Below are positions 42,450 to 54,142 of a DNA stretch of 64,000 nt, one piece after another; within the stretch, counting starts at the first letter, position 1, and each line of letters begins with the position of its first letter. The position numbers and the translations under genes were made by a program. The notes below the pieces were generated by a model that had not been told where the DNA came from, made no database searches, and saw nothing but the letters and a program-made list of their open reading frames with translations. Origin of the DNA: Uliginosibacterium sp. (GTDB lineage: Bacteria > Pseudomonadota > Gammaproteobacteria > Burkholderiales > Rhodocyclaceae); NCBI GenBank assembly GCA_016718265.1, contig JADKDZ010000005.1, forward strand, positions 124,001 through 188,000. Direction: 5' to 3'.

Positions 42450-43961
42450 TTACTGGAAGGCGACCTCGGCGAAGCTGCGCAGCTTGCGGCTGTGGAGCGC
42501 GTCCAGACCGCGTTCGCGCAAGATCTCCAGCGCGCGGATGCCGATGCGCAGATGCTGGTCCACGCGCTCGCGATAGAAATGATTCGCCATGCCGGGCAGC
42601 TTGATCTCGCCATGCAGGGGTTTGTCGCTCACGCACAGCAAGGTGCCGTAGGGCACGCGGAAGCGGAAGCCATTCGCGGCAATCGTCGCAGACTCCATAT
42701 CGAGCGCGATGGCGCGGCTCTGCGAGAAACGCCGCTGCGGCGTGTTGTCCGGCAGCAGTTCCCAGTTGCGGTTATCCGTGGTGGCCACCGTACCGGTACG
42801 CAGAATGCGCTTGAGCGCGCCGCCTTGCAGGCCGGTCACCTCCCCGACCGCGGCTTCCAGCGCAAGCTGGATCTCGGCCAGCGCGGGAATCGGCACCCAG
42901 ACCGGCAACTCTTCATCCAGCACATGGTCTTCGCGCACATAGGCGTGAGCCAGCACGTAGTCGCCCAGCTCCTGCGTGGTGCGCAGCCCCGCGCAGTGGC
43001 CCAGCATCAGCCAGGCATGCGGACGCAGCACGGCAATGTGGTCGGTAATGTTTTTGGCATTCGCCGGCCCCACGCCGATGTTGATCATGGTGATGCCCCC
43101 ATGCGCCGCATCCACCAGGTGGTAGGCCGGCATTTGTGGCAACCGCGGCGGCGCCTTGCCCAGCGCATCATTCGCCTGCGCGGCTTCGCCCACCCGCCGG
43201 GTGATGACGTTGCCCGGCTCGACGAAAGCCGTGTAGGGGCTGGCGGGATCACTCATCGCCTCGCGCCCGAGGCGGACGAACTCGTCGATGTAGAACTGGT
43301 AGTTGGTGAACAGCACGTAGTTCTGGCAAAACTCTGGCGAGCTGCCGGTGTAGTGACGCAAGCGCTGCAGCGAGTAGTCGACGCGCGGCGCGTTGAAGAG
43401 CGCGAGCGGCTGCGCCTCGCCCGGGCGCGTTTCATGGGTGCCATTGGCGATGCCATCGTCCATCACCGTCAGGTCGGGCAGATCGAACAGCTCGCGCATC
43501 TGGGCGCGCCGCTCGGCACTCATGCTGCCCTCGATGTGCTCGTGATCACCGAACGAGAAATGGATCGGGATCGGCAGCGCGCTGGTGCCCACCTCGATGT
43601 CGGCATCATGGTTCAGCAACAGCAGGCGGAACTGCTCGCGGTAATAGTTGGCGAACAGATCCGGCCGGGTCAGCGTCGTCTCGTAGTGGCCGGGCCCGGC
43701 GACGGCGCCATAACTCAGGTGGCGATCCGCCCCCGGCGGCTTGGCCGCCGTATCGGTGTGAATCCGCACCAGGGGGTAAAAGGCCCGCAAGCGCGGCTGA
43801 CGTTTGCCGGGCTCGGGCGCAAAGGTCTCGCCCGCCACAAAACGCTGCAGCGCGTCCGTCAGGAAGGCAATGCTGTTCTGATAAATCAGGCGGACCTGTT
43901 CATACGCCGCGTCGGCATCGCGAAAGCGTTGCGGGGCAATGAAGGGCGGATTCAATGACAT
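42450..43961 (-). CDS. amn: AMP nucleosidase
   Basis: Splits AMP into adenine and ribose-5-phosphate, controlling adenylate pools. 503 residues, family length; N-terminal regulatory part (NPPFIAPQRFRDADAAYEQVRLIYQNSI) and C-terminal nucleoside-phosphorylase fold with MINIGVGPANAKNITDHIAVLRPHAWLMLGHCAGLR and the substrate Glu/Asp in AIALDMESATIAANG. Start at 43961 (MSLNPPF) preceded by AGGA; the Met six codons upstream is less likely. Confidence 0.93.
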   Translation of the reverse strand: MSLNPPFIAPQRFRDADAAYEQVRLIYQNSIAFLTDALQRFVAGETFAPEPGKRQPRLRAFYPLVRIHTDTAAKPPGADRHLSYGAVAGPGHYETTLTRPDLFANYYREQFRLLLLNHDADIEVGTSALPIPIHFSFGDHEHIEGSMSAERRAQMRELFDLPDLTVMDDGIANGTHETRPGEAQPLALFNAPRVDYSLQRLRHYTGSSPEFCQNYVLFTNYQFYIDEFVRLGREAMSDPASPYTAFVEPGNVITRRVGEAAQANDALGKAPPRLPQMPAYHLVDAAHGGITMINIGVGPANAKNITDHIAVLRPHAWLMLGHCAGLRTTQELGDYVLAHAYVREDHVLDEELPVWVPIPALAEIQLALEAAVGEVTGLQGGALKRILRTGTVATTDNRNWELLPDNTPQRRFSQSRAIALDMESATIAANGFRFRVPYGTLLCVSDKPLHGEIKLPGMANHFYRERVDQHLRIGIRALEILRERGLDALHSRKLRSFAEVAFQ

Positions 43962-44067
43962 TCTGGTGTCCTGTGGCAAAAGCGCGCCGCCGTAGCGCGG
44001 CAGGCATCAATGGGCAAGCAGCCCGCACCTTACCCGGAAACACGGGCGGCTTGCCAGCCGCACCGGG

Positions 44068-46035
<1,968 letters not shown>

Positions 46036-46291
46036 CGGTTGCCTCCGGGTCGTGCGTGTGGACACGCATCGCTTGTCGTCGAACGAAGCTGCTGTTTACG
46101 CCGCGGGCTACGCCTGCGCGACGCTTTGGCCCGTCTGGGCAGGCGCTCGCCCCCTCCCAGGCTTCGATGGCGGTGCAATCCGGTTCCGGCCGCCCCCCCT
46201 GTCCCCTCAAGCGCGAAAAAAACCACGGCATCGCAGAACGGGCACAGCGCTTGCTGAAAGAAAGCCAATCACAACCACTCTGCCAAGCGAC

Positions 46292-46609
46292 ATGGACCAC
46301 GCAACACTTCAGACCCTCGCCCGCATCAAGATCCGCCTGCGTCACGAAAAAGGGGTGGTACTCAACACCCAGCGCTTCTTTACCGATACGCGCTATGCAT
46401 TACAACTGCTTGATCTCGCAGAAGAAAGTGAAGACCTCGAACTCGTCACCGCCGCGCTGGACATTCGCAACCAGCTTGGCTGGATTCAAGACCCGATCAT
46501 GCCAACGGCGGCCGGACGCGCGCCCAGCTTTGGGGCAACGCAGACGCCCCAAGGCAGTGCGAACACCCCCGCAAACACAGGGCGCTACGTCTTCGGCGCG
46601 CGCTCCTGA
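46292..46609 (+). CDS. Small conserved hypothetical protein
   Basis: 105 residues, helical N-terminal half (LQTLARIKIRLRHEKGVVLNTQRFFTDTRYALQLLDLAEES) and low-complexity tail ending YVFGARS. I recognise no function. Start at 46292 gives a protein separated from the divergent AACS gene; upstream frame has no ribosome site. Ends before a strong terminator. Confidence 0.6.
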   Translation: MDHATLQTLARIKIRLRHEKGVVLNTQRFFTDTRYALQLLDLAEESEDLELVTAALDIRNQLGWIQDPIMPTAAGRAPSFGATQTPQGSANTPANTGRYVFGARS

Positions 46610-46640
46610 GCACTTGTTTCTTCTCCTGTAAGACCTTCAG

Positions 46641-46674
46641 GGCTCTCGAACTCATATTCGAGAGCCTTTTTTTT
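46641..46674 (+). terminator. Terminator after small hypothetical gene
   Basis: GGCTCTCGAA and TTCGAGAGCC arms around CTCATA, followed by TTTTTTTT. Confidence 0.93.
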
Positions 46675-46689
46675 ATGCGGATACTGCGC

Positions 46690-47154
46690 TCAAGACTTCC
46701 GCCGCCGCTTCCTGGGCGGCGCTGCGACACGCGGCCCCAGCCCCAGCGCCAGCCGTGACAGCTCGTCTGCACGCTGATTGCGATGCTGGGGCAGCCAGCG
46801 TAATTCCAGCACTTCAAACGCCTGCATCGCTCGTCTGATCTCTGCAAACACCGGCGCCAGCCGCCGAGCTTCCATGCTGTTTTCATTGCTGGCAATCCGC
46901 ACCACGACGTCGCTATCAGACCACACGAGGAGACGGCCCACGCCCAGGCGCGCCGCCCGTTGCAGCAATGCCAGCAGCGCACAGGCCTCGGCTTCGTTGT
47001 TGCACCCGCTGCGGCCCAACGCAAAAGAGAAGGTGTGCTCAAGCTGATCAGGACTTTGCAGTATGCCGCCCACGGCCATCTTCCCGGGGTTGGGGACTGC
47101 AGACCCATCACACCATGCCTGCCAGCAATCGAGCGGATCCTCTGCGGCGTTCAT
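46690..47154 (-). CDS. Ribonuclease H-fold protein (RNase HI-like)
   Basis: 154 residues with the RNase H pattern: CDGSAVPNPGKMAVGG (first Asp and Gly-rich turn), NNEAEACALLALL (Glu), VWSDSDVVVRI (Asp) and a last Asp/His region QHRNQRADELSRLA. Resembles short stand-alone RNase H proteins that remove RNA:DNA hybrids; the canonical basic protrusion is absent. Start taken at 47154; an in-frame ATG at 47199 is possible because neither has a strong ribosome site. Confidence 0.8.
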   Translation of the reverse strand: MNAAEDPLDCWQAWCDGSAVPNPGKMAVGGILQSPDQLEHTFSFALGRSGCNNEAEACALLALLQRAARLGVGRLLVWSDSDVVVRIASNENSMEARRLAPVFAEIRRAMQAFEVLELRWLPQHRNQRADELSRLALGLGPRVAAPPRKRRRKS

Positions 47155-47253
47155 CGACGCATCTTTGCTGATAGCGAAAAATTTACACCGCCCCTGCACA
47201 GGATCGTCCTATTCTTAGCGGTGACAAGCCGATACGGGCCAGGGAGAAAATCA

Positions 47254-48903
47254 ATGTTTTCGCGCATGAGTATCCGGAAGAAGCTATTACTGCTCGTCGT
47301 GTTGGGTAGCATCGGATTGATCTGGGTGGCCGGCTACGGCATGGCACAGCTCAATAGCCTGACCGCGCGGAGCGAGCAGGATACCCAAGTCCTGATCGCA
47401 AACGAAGCGCTGCTCGTCGCAAGCAGCGCGACCCTCAGCCAGTTCAAAACCCAGGTTCAGGAATGGAAAAACATCCTGATCCGGGGGAACGATCAGGCGG
47501 AGCACGACAAATACCTGAAGCAGTTTGGCGAAGCAGAAGCACGAACGGCTGCCTCGCTGACACTGTTGGAGAAGCAGCTGGGCAGCATTGGCGGAAATGC
47601 GGAACTGGCGACCAAGGCGCTGAACGAGCACCGTGCGCTGGGCACCAAGTACCGTGAAGCCCTCAAGCAATACAAGCCGGAAGACCCGACCGCGGGCAAG
47701 CAGGTGGATGCCTTGGTGAAGGGCATGGACCGCCCACTTGCCACCGCGCTGGCGGCACTCATCAGCCATATCGAGAAAACGACCAAAACCCAGGCAGAAG
47801 CCCAGATTTCCGCCAGCGCGCGGCTGGCACACCAGGCCGGAGCCTGGATGCTTGGCGCGAGCGCCTTGGCACTGCTTGGCCTGATCCTCGGTGGTGTATG
47901 GTTGTCCCGCACCATCATCGTCGCCATCGACGAGCAGCGCCTCTGCGCCCTCCGCATCGAGCAGCATCACGACCTCAGCCTGCGCATCCCCGTACGTGGC
48001 CAGAACGAGCTGGGTCAGTGCGCGCAAGCCATCAATGCCATGCTCATGCAGTTCCAGACGATCGTCAGGGATATCCGGGAGAAGTCATTGCTTGTCAATC
48101 AACAGACGCAAGCCATTGCCCAAGCGGTATCGCAACTCACGCACGCCGCATCCGGGCAGGAGAGTGCTTCGTCTGCCGTGTCGGCCGCCACCGAGCAGCT
48201 CAGCGTCAGTATTGGCCAGGTCGGCGACAGCGCCGCAGAAACCCAGCAGCTGGCCGCCCACTCGCTTGAGCTGAGCGCACGCGGACAGCGCAACATTGAA
48301 GCGGGCAATCAACTCCTTGAGGCGATTGCGCACAGCATGACAAAAACCGAGCATGTCATCGAAGAGCTGGCCCAGCGCTCCGACGCCATTTCGAGCATCG
48401 TGCAAACAGTGAAGGAAATCGCCAATCAGACCAACCTCCTTGCCCTCAATGCAGCGATTGAAGCGGCCCGCGCGGGCGAACAGGGCCGGGGCTTTGCCAT
48501 CGTGGCCGATGAAGTGCGCAAGCTCGCCGAAAGCACAACCAAGTCCGCCGCAGAAATCGATACCCTGGCGGTCGCCATCCAGTCCAGCGCGACGGACGCC
48601 ATTGCCGACGTACGCAAGGTGGTCCACCAGTTCGATGGCCAGCTCAGTCAGGCCAAAGAAACGCAGAGCCTGATCCAGGCTATCCAGGAGGCCAGCAGCC
48701 AGACCAACGATGCCAACACCCGCATATCCGATACTTTGCGCGAACAGCTTGCGGGCAGCCATCTGATTGCCGAGCAGATCGGGCATATCGCCGACATGAC
48801 CAACCAGAGCGCCCGTCAGCTAGCCGGTGTCGACGCCAGCGCCAGGAGCCTGGATGCCCTGGTGGAAGACTTGACCCAAACGGCCGCCCGCTTTCAGGTT
48901 TGA
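47254..48903 (+). CDS. Methyl-accepting chemotaxis protein with small periplasmic helical sensor
   Basis: 549 residues: TM1 (KKLLLLVVLGSIGLIWVAGYGM), a ~150-residue helical periplasmic domain with QEWKNILIRGND, TM2 (GAWMLGASALALLGLILGGVWL), one HAMP, and the signalling domain with EIANQTNLLALNAAIEAARAGEQGRGFAIVADEVRKLAEST. No NWETF tail. Start set by GGGAGA eight bases before the ATG. Convergent with an orphan substrate-binding protein, which might supply its ligand. Confidence 0.9.
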   Translation: MFSRMSIRKKLLLLVVLGSIGLIWVAGYGMAQLNSLTARSEQDTQVLIANEALLVASSATLSQFKTQVQEWKNILIRGNDQAEHDKYLKQFGEAEARTAASLTLLEKQLGSIGGNAELATKALNEHRALGTKYREALKQYKPEDPTAGKQVDALVKGMDRPLATALAALISHIEKTTKTQAEAQISASARLAHQAGAWMLGASALALLGLILGGVWLSRTIIVAIDEQRLCALRIEQHHDLSLRIPVRGQNELGQCAQAINAMLMQFQTIVRDIREKSLLVNQQTQAIAQAVSQLTHAASGQESASSAVSAATEQLSVSIGQVGDSAAETQQLAAHSLELSARGQRNIEAGNQLLEAIAHSMTKTEHVIEELAQRSDAISSIVQTVKEIANQTNLLALNAAIEAARAGEQGRGFAIVADEVRKLAESTTKSAAEIDTLAVAIQSSATDAIADVRKVVHQFDGQLSQAKETQSLIQAIQEASSQTNDANTRISDTLREQLAGSHLIAEQIGHIADMTNQSARQLAGVDASARSLDALVEDLTQTAARFQV

Positions 48904-48910
48904 GCGCGCC

Positions 48911-50038
48911 TCAAAGAAGCTTGCCGTCGCGGGTCAGCATGGCCATTTCGACCTTCTCGACCGCGCGGCTATTGGCAAAATTCACTTTCCAGCCGCCTGC
49001 GTCAAAGACGCCCACCCGGCGCTGCGCAGCGCTCAGCAGCTGCCGGGGATTGTCGGCCTTGCGCAGCACAGCGAGCAGCGCCTGCGCTGCGATGTAGCCT
49101 TCCAGCCCGGCAGATGTGGGCGCTTCGTCCATGTATTTGCTCAGGGCGCGCTGAAAACTCGTCACCACCGGAATCAGGCTGTTGGCCGGGTCCGGCACCA
49201 CGCGGGAGACCATCAGCCCGTTGGCCAGTTGTGCGCCGACCAGTTGCTGCACGCTGGTCACATCCACGGTGGAGCCCAGACAGATGAAGATCGTCGGCAG
49301 ACGCGGCCGCAACTGCTTGACCAGCAGCGCCGCAGAGATCGAATCCGCCATGATGACGACGGCCTGAGTCTGATCGCTGGCCATGGTACTCACGAGAGCC
49401 TGCGCATTGCCCGCGCTCTCTTTGAGCACGTAGGTACGGGGCAGTGTCAGTCCCCTTGCCTTCAGGCCGGCCAGCGCCGCATCGCGCACCGCCAGCATTG
49501 AAGGGGAAGCCGCATGGACGAACGCCATGCGCATCAGCGACAGCCTGGAGAACTTCGCCACGATTTCGACCATCTCTTCGGCACTGCCGGGGCGCAGATA
49601 GGTGACCCGGCCTTTGGCGGCCAGGTGGTCGACGCCTGAAACGGGCGCAAATATCTCGATACTGGAATCCTTGAACGCGGCCGAGTTCGCCACCGCCTCC
49701 ACGCAGGACTCGGCAGTCAGACCGAACAGCAGGTCAACGCGCTCGTCGTCGATCAAGCGTTTGGCATTCGCCACAGCACGGCCAGGGTCGCAACCGTCAT
49801 CCAGACCGATGAACTTGATGCGACGGCCGCCGAGCGCATCACTTGCGTTGGCCTGATCAAACGCCAGCTTGGCGCCGGTGAAGTAATCTCGCCCGATGTT
49901 TTGCATGCCACCGGAAAGATCGGCGGTCTGGCCGACGACAATGAGTCGGCGGCCAAGGGCATCCTGCGCACGGCCGGACACCGGCAGCAAGGATAGAGAG
50001 GCAGCCAGTGAGCTGCCGAGAAACATACGTCGATTCAT
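48911..50038 (-). CDS. Periplasmic substrate-binding protein, LivJ-like (type 1)
   Basis: 375 residues with a Tat/Sec-like leader (MNRRMFLGSSLAASLSLLPVSGRA) and a type 1 periplasmic-binding fold: VVGQTADLSGGMQNIGRDYFTGAKLAFDQAN and later HAASPSMLAVRDAAL, as in branched-chain amino-acid binding proteins. No permease or ATPase genes are near, so it is either an orphan used by another transporter or a sensing partner. Ligand unknown. Confidence 0.85.
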   Translation of the reverse strand: MNRRMFLGSSLAASLSLLPVSGRAQDALGRRLIVVGQTADLSGGMQNIGRDYFTGAKLAFDQANASDALGGRRIKFIGLDDGCDPGRAVANAKRLIDDERVDLLFGLTAESCVEAVANSAAFKDSSIEIFAPVSGVDHLAAKGRVTYLRPGSAEEMVEIVAKFSRLSLMRMAFVHAASPSMLAVRDAALAGLKARGLTLPRTYVLKESAGNAQALVSTMASDQTQAVVIMADSISAALLVKQLRPRLPTIFICLGSTVDVTSVQQLVGAQLANGLMVSRVVPDPANSLIPVVTSFQRALSKYMDEAPTSAGLEGYIAAQALLAVLRKADNPRQLLSAAQRRVGVFDAGGWKVNFANSRAVEKVEMAMLTRDGKLL

Positions 50039-50188
50039 GCTGCGCCTTGTTTTTTACAACGACGCGCATGGTTGCAGGCCAAGGTTTTAGGCGTATTACA
50101 AACGGCCACATCGGCAGCAATTCTTGATGCACCGCAAATCGGCCCGTATCGGCAGAACCTCGCCATGCGTCCCCTTGCGACCGGCTTC

Positions 50189-51019
50189 TCAATCGAGCCG
50201 CAGGATCGCCTTGATGGTGCGCACCACGCCGTTGTCGGAGTTAGGCGGCGCAATGAAACGCGCGCGGGCCTTGAGATCCGGATGGGCGTTCGCCATGGCA
50301 AACGAGTAGGTCGCTTCGTCCATCATCTCCAGATCGTTGAGGAAATCCCCGAACACCATCGTCTGATCGCGCGTAATGCCCAGACTCTGCTGGATGTGGC
50401 GGATGCCTGAGCCTTTGTTGGTCGCCGGGCTCATCACATCCAGCCAGTGCTGGCCCGAGACCACGACCTGGAAGCGATCGCGGAAGGGCATGAAGGCCGG
50501 CGCCGCCACGCGCTCCGAGGAGTCGAAGGCGTACACCGCCACCTTGAGGAATTCATCCTCCACCCCCATCAGGTCGTCGACCTTGCGCAGGCGCTGATAG
50601 TACTTGCCGACCTCCGCCATGAACGCGGGATGATCCCACTCGATGTATGCTGATCGCTTGCCGCACAGCACCGTCCCGACCTCGGCGCCGCCCGCCAGCA
50701 GCGCGCGCGTCACACCGGCCAGCTCGCGCACAGCCTCGGTCGGCAAGCATTCTGAACTGAGCTCCCGTCCGCCTTGCATCACGTAGGCGCCGTTCTCAGC
50801 GATGAAAATCAGCTCGTCGGCAATGGGTTTGAAACACTCAAGGAGATTGTGATACTGCCGCCCGCTCGCAGGGCAGAAGGTAATCCCACGGGCGTGAAGT
50901 GCGTGAACGAGCGGCCAGAACTCGTCATGAATCGCGTGAAACTCGTTCAGCAGGGTGCCATCCAGATCGCAGGCGATGAGTTTGATGTCGGGAAGGTGAT
51001 CGAACGTGGGAATAGCCAT
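50189..51019 (-). CDS. Cof-type HAD-IIB phosphatase
   Basis: 276 residues. HAD motif I ACDLDGTLLN, motif II/III around FCPASGRQ and late MVFGDFLNDLEMMDEATYSFAMANAH, with Lys in TNKGSGIRH. Cof-like enzymes dephosphorylate sugar phosphates, FMN or pyridoxal phosphate with loose specificity. Start at 51019 (MAIPTFDHLPDIKL); upstream Met codons add residues without homology. Confidence 0.88.
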   Translation of the reverse strand: MAIPTFDHLPDIKLIACDLDGTLLNEFHAIHDEFWPLVHALHARGITFCPASGRQYHNLLECFKPIADELIFIAENGAYVMQGGRELSSECLPTEAVRELAGVTRALLAGGAEVGTVLCGKRSAYIEWDHPAFMAEVGKYYQRLRKVDDLMGVEDEFLKVAVYAFDSSERVAAPAFMPFRDRFQVVVSGQHWLDVMSPATNKGSGIRHIQQSLGITRDQTMVFGDFLNDLEMMDEATYSFAMANAHPDLKARARFIAPPNSDNGVVRTIKAILRLD

Positions 51020-51152
51020 GGAGCAGCGGTGCATCGGGTCGAAGAAGAGATGAGACGGCAGTGATCGCGCCGGCAACAAGCTGCCGGGCCCGTATTCTCA
51101 GCTTTTGTCCGCAGCCTTGACCAGCTTTATTTGGCCCGGAACGCGGCGCGGA

Positions 51153-51665
51153 TTACGACCACAGGGCTTGCCCGGTCGCCTCCAGCCAGCAGAGGTAGGC
51201 GCGGAGGTCGAATTCAAGCTGGTGATAGTCGCGCTCCATGTGGCAGCACAACTGGTAGAACGCCTTGTCGTGCTCGCGCTCGCGCAGGTGGGCCAATTCG
51301 TGCACGACGATCATGCGCAAAAAAGCCTCCGGCATGTCGCGAAACAGCGTGGCGATCCGGATTTCGCGTTTGGACTTGAGCTTGTTCCCCTGCACCCGCG
51401 AGATCGTCGTATGCGTGCCCAGCGCGTGGCGAATGACGTGCAGCGCGTTGTCGTACGCCACTTTCGCCAGGGGCGGTGCGCTGCGCAGGTGCTGCGCCTT
51501 GAGCGCGCATACGTAGTCGTACAGCGCTTTCTCGCTGCGCACCGCATGCGTGGCCGGGTAGCGCTGGCGCAGGATTTCCCCCAGCTCGCCCGCGCTGATC
51601 AATTGCTGTACCTGGGCCTGCAAGGCGGCAGGATAGGCCGCGAGATAAGGGGTCAAACGGGACAT
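51153..51665 (-). CDS. YgjP-like M48-related metallopeptidase
   Basis: 170 residues with zinc motif HELAH (VVHELAHLREREHDKAFYQLCCHMERDY), Glu and a third His as in YgjP/DUF45 proteins. These may be small proteases or metal-dependent hydrolases of unknown substrate. Confidence 0.85.
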   Translation of the reverse strand: MSRLTPYLAAYPAALQAQVQQLISAGELGEILRQRYPATHAVRSEKALYDYVCALKAQHLRSAPPLAKVAYDNALHVIRHALGTHTTISRVQGNKLKSKREIRIATLFRDMPEAFLRMIVVHELAHLREREHDKAFYQLCCHMERDYHQLEFDLRAYLCWLEATGQALWS

Positions 51666-51684
51666 TACTCAAACCAGAAATATC

Positions 51685-51721
51685 TGCCTGGAGAGCCGCA
51701 CCAGTATTGGCTCTCCAGGCA
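51685..51721. repeat. REP-like hairpin, copy 8 (perfect 13-bp stem)
   Basis: TGCCTGGAGAGCC and GGCTCTCCAGGCA pair perfectly around an 11-base loop (GC...TT). Between the starts/ends of 51153-51665 and 51745-52299, both on the minus strand. Best reference copy. Confidence 0.75.
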
Positions 51722-51744
51722 TGCCAAACAGGTCCACAAAGCAC

Positions 51745-52299
51745 TCATCGCCGCTTTTGCCGGTCGCCGCGACGGGCCGTGGTCTGCTTCACCGACAGGG
51801 TGACCAGGAACGGAAACTCCCGGTCGGCAGACTGCAGAACGCGCGCACCCTCGCCCAGGGTCTGCGCCAGCTGCGCCGTCAGCGCCGCGACATCCACCGC
51901 CTCGCAGCGCAGATCGGCGACCAGCTCAGCTCCGTCCTCATACACCGGAAAATCGCTGCAGCCCGCAGGCTTGGCGGGCTGCCCATACACGCGGCAGCGC
52001 CCGCAGCTGGCGTCAAAGGCCGGGCAAGGCTTGCTGTGCACGTAATACAGTCCGTTCCAGGGCCGGATCTCCACCGGCCCTTTGCCCGCAGCCAGGCGCG
52101 CGTCAAAAGCAGCACGCGTCTCGGTGAGTTGCCACAGTGTCCGGATCTGCGGCCACTCCATTTCAAGGACCAGCACATCGAGCCGACAGCAGGGTCTGGA
52201 ACAGGCGGTGCAGTGCGGGATCACGGCCGCGGCTTGATAGGCGGCAGCCACGTCGGCAAGGGTGGCGGCAAGCCCCTTCACAGGCTTGGGCACGCTCAT
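51745..52299 (-). CDS. YkgJ-family cysteine cluster protein
   Basis: 184 residues with a Cys cluster early on (HCTACSRPCCRLD) and a second near CRVYGQPAKPAGCSDF. YkgJ-like proteins bind zinc or Fe-S; function unknown. CTGGAG lies eight bases upstream of the ATG at 52299; a GTG nine bases further upstream is an alternative start. Confidence 0.8.
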   Translation of the reverse strand: MSVPKPVKGLAATLADVAAAYQAAAVIPHCTACSRPCCRLDVLVLEMEWPQIRTLWQLTETRAAFDARLAAGKGPVEIRPWNGLYYVHSKPCPAFDASCGRCRVYGQPAKPAGCSDFPVYEDGAELVADLRCEAVDVAALTAQLAQTLGEGARVLQSADREFPFLVTLSVKQTTARRGDRQKRR

Positions 52300-52418
52300 C
52301 GGGCGCACTCCAGAAGGCTCGCCGCGGCAAAAGATTGATCATCAGCGTTCATGCCCGCACTGATACCACGATCGCGGCAGACGCGACAAGACATTCCGCC
52401 TGCCGCCTCGTTCAAGCC

Positions 52419-53138
52419 TCATTCCTTGGGATGAGCCAACGCCACGACGCGGGTTTTCTCGGGCAGCTTGTCGGCGGCTGTGCGCAAGACCTCGCCCGCG
52501 GCCAGCGGTTCGCCATAGGTTTCACGCAATTTCGGCCAGGAATCGCCGCCCGCATGCGTGGGGACGATGAGGCGTGGCGAAATCCTGTCCATCAGACGAA
52601 ACGCACGTCCTTCGCTGGCCTTGAGATCCGAGAAGCTGTTGTCGAACTGCATGAAGGCCACATCGATCCGGCCCAGTTCAGCCAGCTGCTCCGGGGTGAA
52701 TTCGCTCTGGCCCAGATCGCCAAAGTGGGCAATCCGCAGGCCCGCCACCTCGACGACGAAGATCGTATTGGTCGGGCGATCAGGCGTCACGGGCACCGGG
52801 TTATGCATGGCTGGTACGCTGAAGACGCTGACGTCCCCTTTTTTCCAGTTCATTTTCGTATTGACGAAGAGCGGCACGCCCAGCGCAAGCATGTCTTCCT
52901 GGAAGAAAGCATCCATATGATCCGCATGCGTATGGGTGACGGTGATGACATCCGCTTTGAGCCCTTCAATCACCAGATAAGGGTCCATCACTACCTGAAT
53001 GCCCGCAGGACTCTTGACGAGAAAGCTCGTGCCGTAAGTGTCTACGGACGAGATCCTGCGGATTTCGACTTCCGGCCCGGCGGCCCGGAGCAGAAAAGAA
53101 AAAGCCAGACACAACAGGGCGACAGCGATTCGCAACAT
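52419..53138 (-). CDS. MBL-fold metallo-hydrolase, exported
   Basis: 239 residues: signal peptide (LRIAVALLCLAFSFLLRAAG) and the binuclear metal motif HTHADHMD, then FGDLGQSEF and PTHAGGDSW. The layout resembles UlaG/YcbC-type phosphodiesterase- or lactonase-like hydrolases. Start at 53138, placed seven bases after AAGGAGC. Confidence 0.85.
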   Translation of the reverse strand: MLRIAVALLCLAFSFLLRAAGPEVEIRRISSVDTYGTSFLVKSPAGIQVVMDPYLVIEGLKADVITVTHTHADHMDAFFQEDMLALGVPLFVNTKMNWKKGDVSVFSVPAMHNPVPVTPDRPTNTIFVVEVAGLRIAHFGDLGQSEFTPEQLAELGRIDVAFMQFDNSFSDLKASEGRAFRLMDRISPRLIVPTHAGGDSWPKLRETYGEPLAAGEVLRTAADKLPEKTRVVALAHPKE

Positions 53139-53249
53139 GCACATGCTCCTTCAAACAAGGGTTGAACCCGAACGGGGGCAGTGTGCGAGGATCGTGGCTG
53201 CAGCGAAAGCGCGGGAATGCAGGCGCAATATGCGGCGCTGCAATTTTAC

Positions 53250-54140
53250 TCAGTGGCGCGTCTGGCGGAAGCAGTTCGGCGTGACGCCGCGCTGGCTGCG
53301 GAACTGACGGATGAAGTGACTGGGATTCTCGTAGCCGACGCGATGGGCAATCACACTCACCGGCAGCTCAGTGTCACGCAGCAGGCTTTCGGCCATGCGC
53401 ATGCGCAACTCCACAAGATAGGCCCGCATCGGCAAACCGGTGCGCTGACGCAGCAAGGCATTGAGCGTAGTACGGTTGGTGGCGCTATGCCGGGCCACTT
53501 CGTCCAGACTCAAGGGTTCATGGAAATGCTCATGCAGCAGGGCCAGCGCCCGCTCCAGGCGGGGATCGCGCACCGCAGGCTGTGCTGCAGCATGTGCCTC
53601 CTGGAGTACGAGCCGCAGCAGGAAGAGCGCCTCGATCAGGAATGAACGCGTCATGCACGGCCAGACCTCATGCGGCTGGGTCTCGATCAGAGCGCCGATC
53701 TCGCGGAAGCAACGCCCAAGACGCCCCGCGCTGACGGGGTTGAGCGGAACAAGCGCGACCTGACCGTTCAGGCCCAGGAAGGCCTCGAACAGGTAGAGAT
53801 CCTGGGCGCTGCTGAGGGGCAGATCCGCGTCCCCCGCGCGCGGCAAGATCCGGCTGGCAAAAGCAGAGTTCACGACCTCCGGATGAAAGTACAGGCTGGC
53901 TCCACGCACGTCGGGCGATGGCACACAAGCCGGCCGTGCGGTTTCATCCAGGAGCAGCAGCGCGGGCCCCTCCAGCGCGCCCGCGTGCGCCAGCGAAAGC
54001 CTGCCGCTTTCAAGCAGGCACAGCCCCAGCCGCGGGGCTTCTGTCTGCGCCGGGAGGATCTCCAGCCCCGGCCGATAGGCAAGGGGCATCTCGAAGCCGG
54101 GATAGAACCGCTGCCCGAGCGTGTGGAGACCCTGCGACAT
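53250..54140 (-). CDS. AraC-family transcriptional regulator
   Basis: 296 residues; N-terminal unassigned sensing domain, C-terminal double HTH (LSLDEVARHSATNRTTLNALLRQRTGLPMRAYLVELRMRMAESLLRDTELPVSVIAHRVGYENPSHFIRQFRSQRGVTPN). Starts two bases after the argJ stop on the same strand, so it is likely cotranscribed with it; target genes unknown. Confidence 0.88.
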   Translation of the reverse strand: MSQGLHTLGQRFYPGFEMPLAYRPGLEILPAQTEAPRLGLCLLESGRLSLAHAGALEGPALLLLDETARPACVPSPDVRGASLYFHPEVVNSAFASRILPRAGDADLPLSSAQDLYLFEAFLGLNGQVALVPLNPVSAGRLGRCFREIGALIETQPHEVWPCMTRSFLIEALFLLRLVLQEAHAAAQPAVRDPRLERALALLHEHFHEPLSLDEVARHSATNRTTLNALLRQRTGLPMRAYLVELRMRMAESLLRDTELPVSVIAHRVGYENPSHFIRQFRSQRGVTPNCFRQTRH

Positions 54141-54142
54141 GA

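Noticed and set aside
42492..43958. 488-codon plus-strand frame opposite AMP nucleosidase
   Set aside because: Antisense shadow; AMP nucleosidase is unmistakable on the minus strand.
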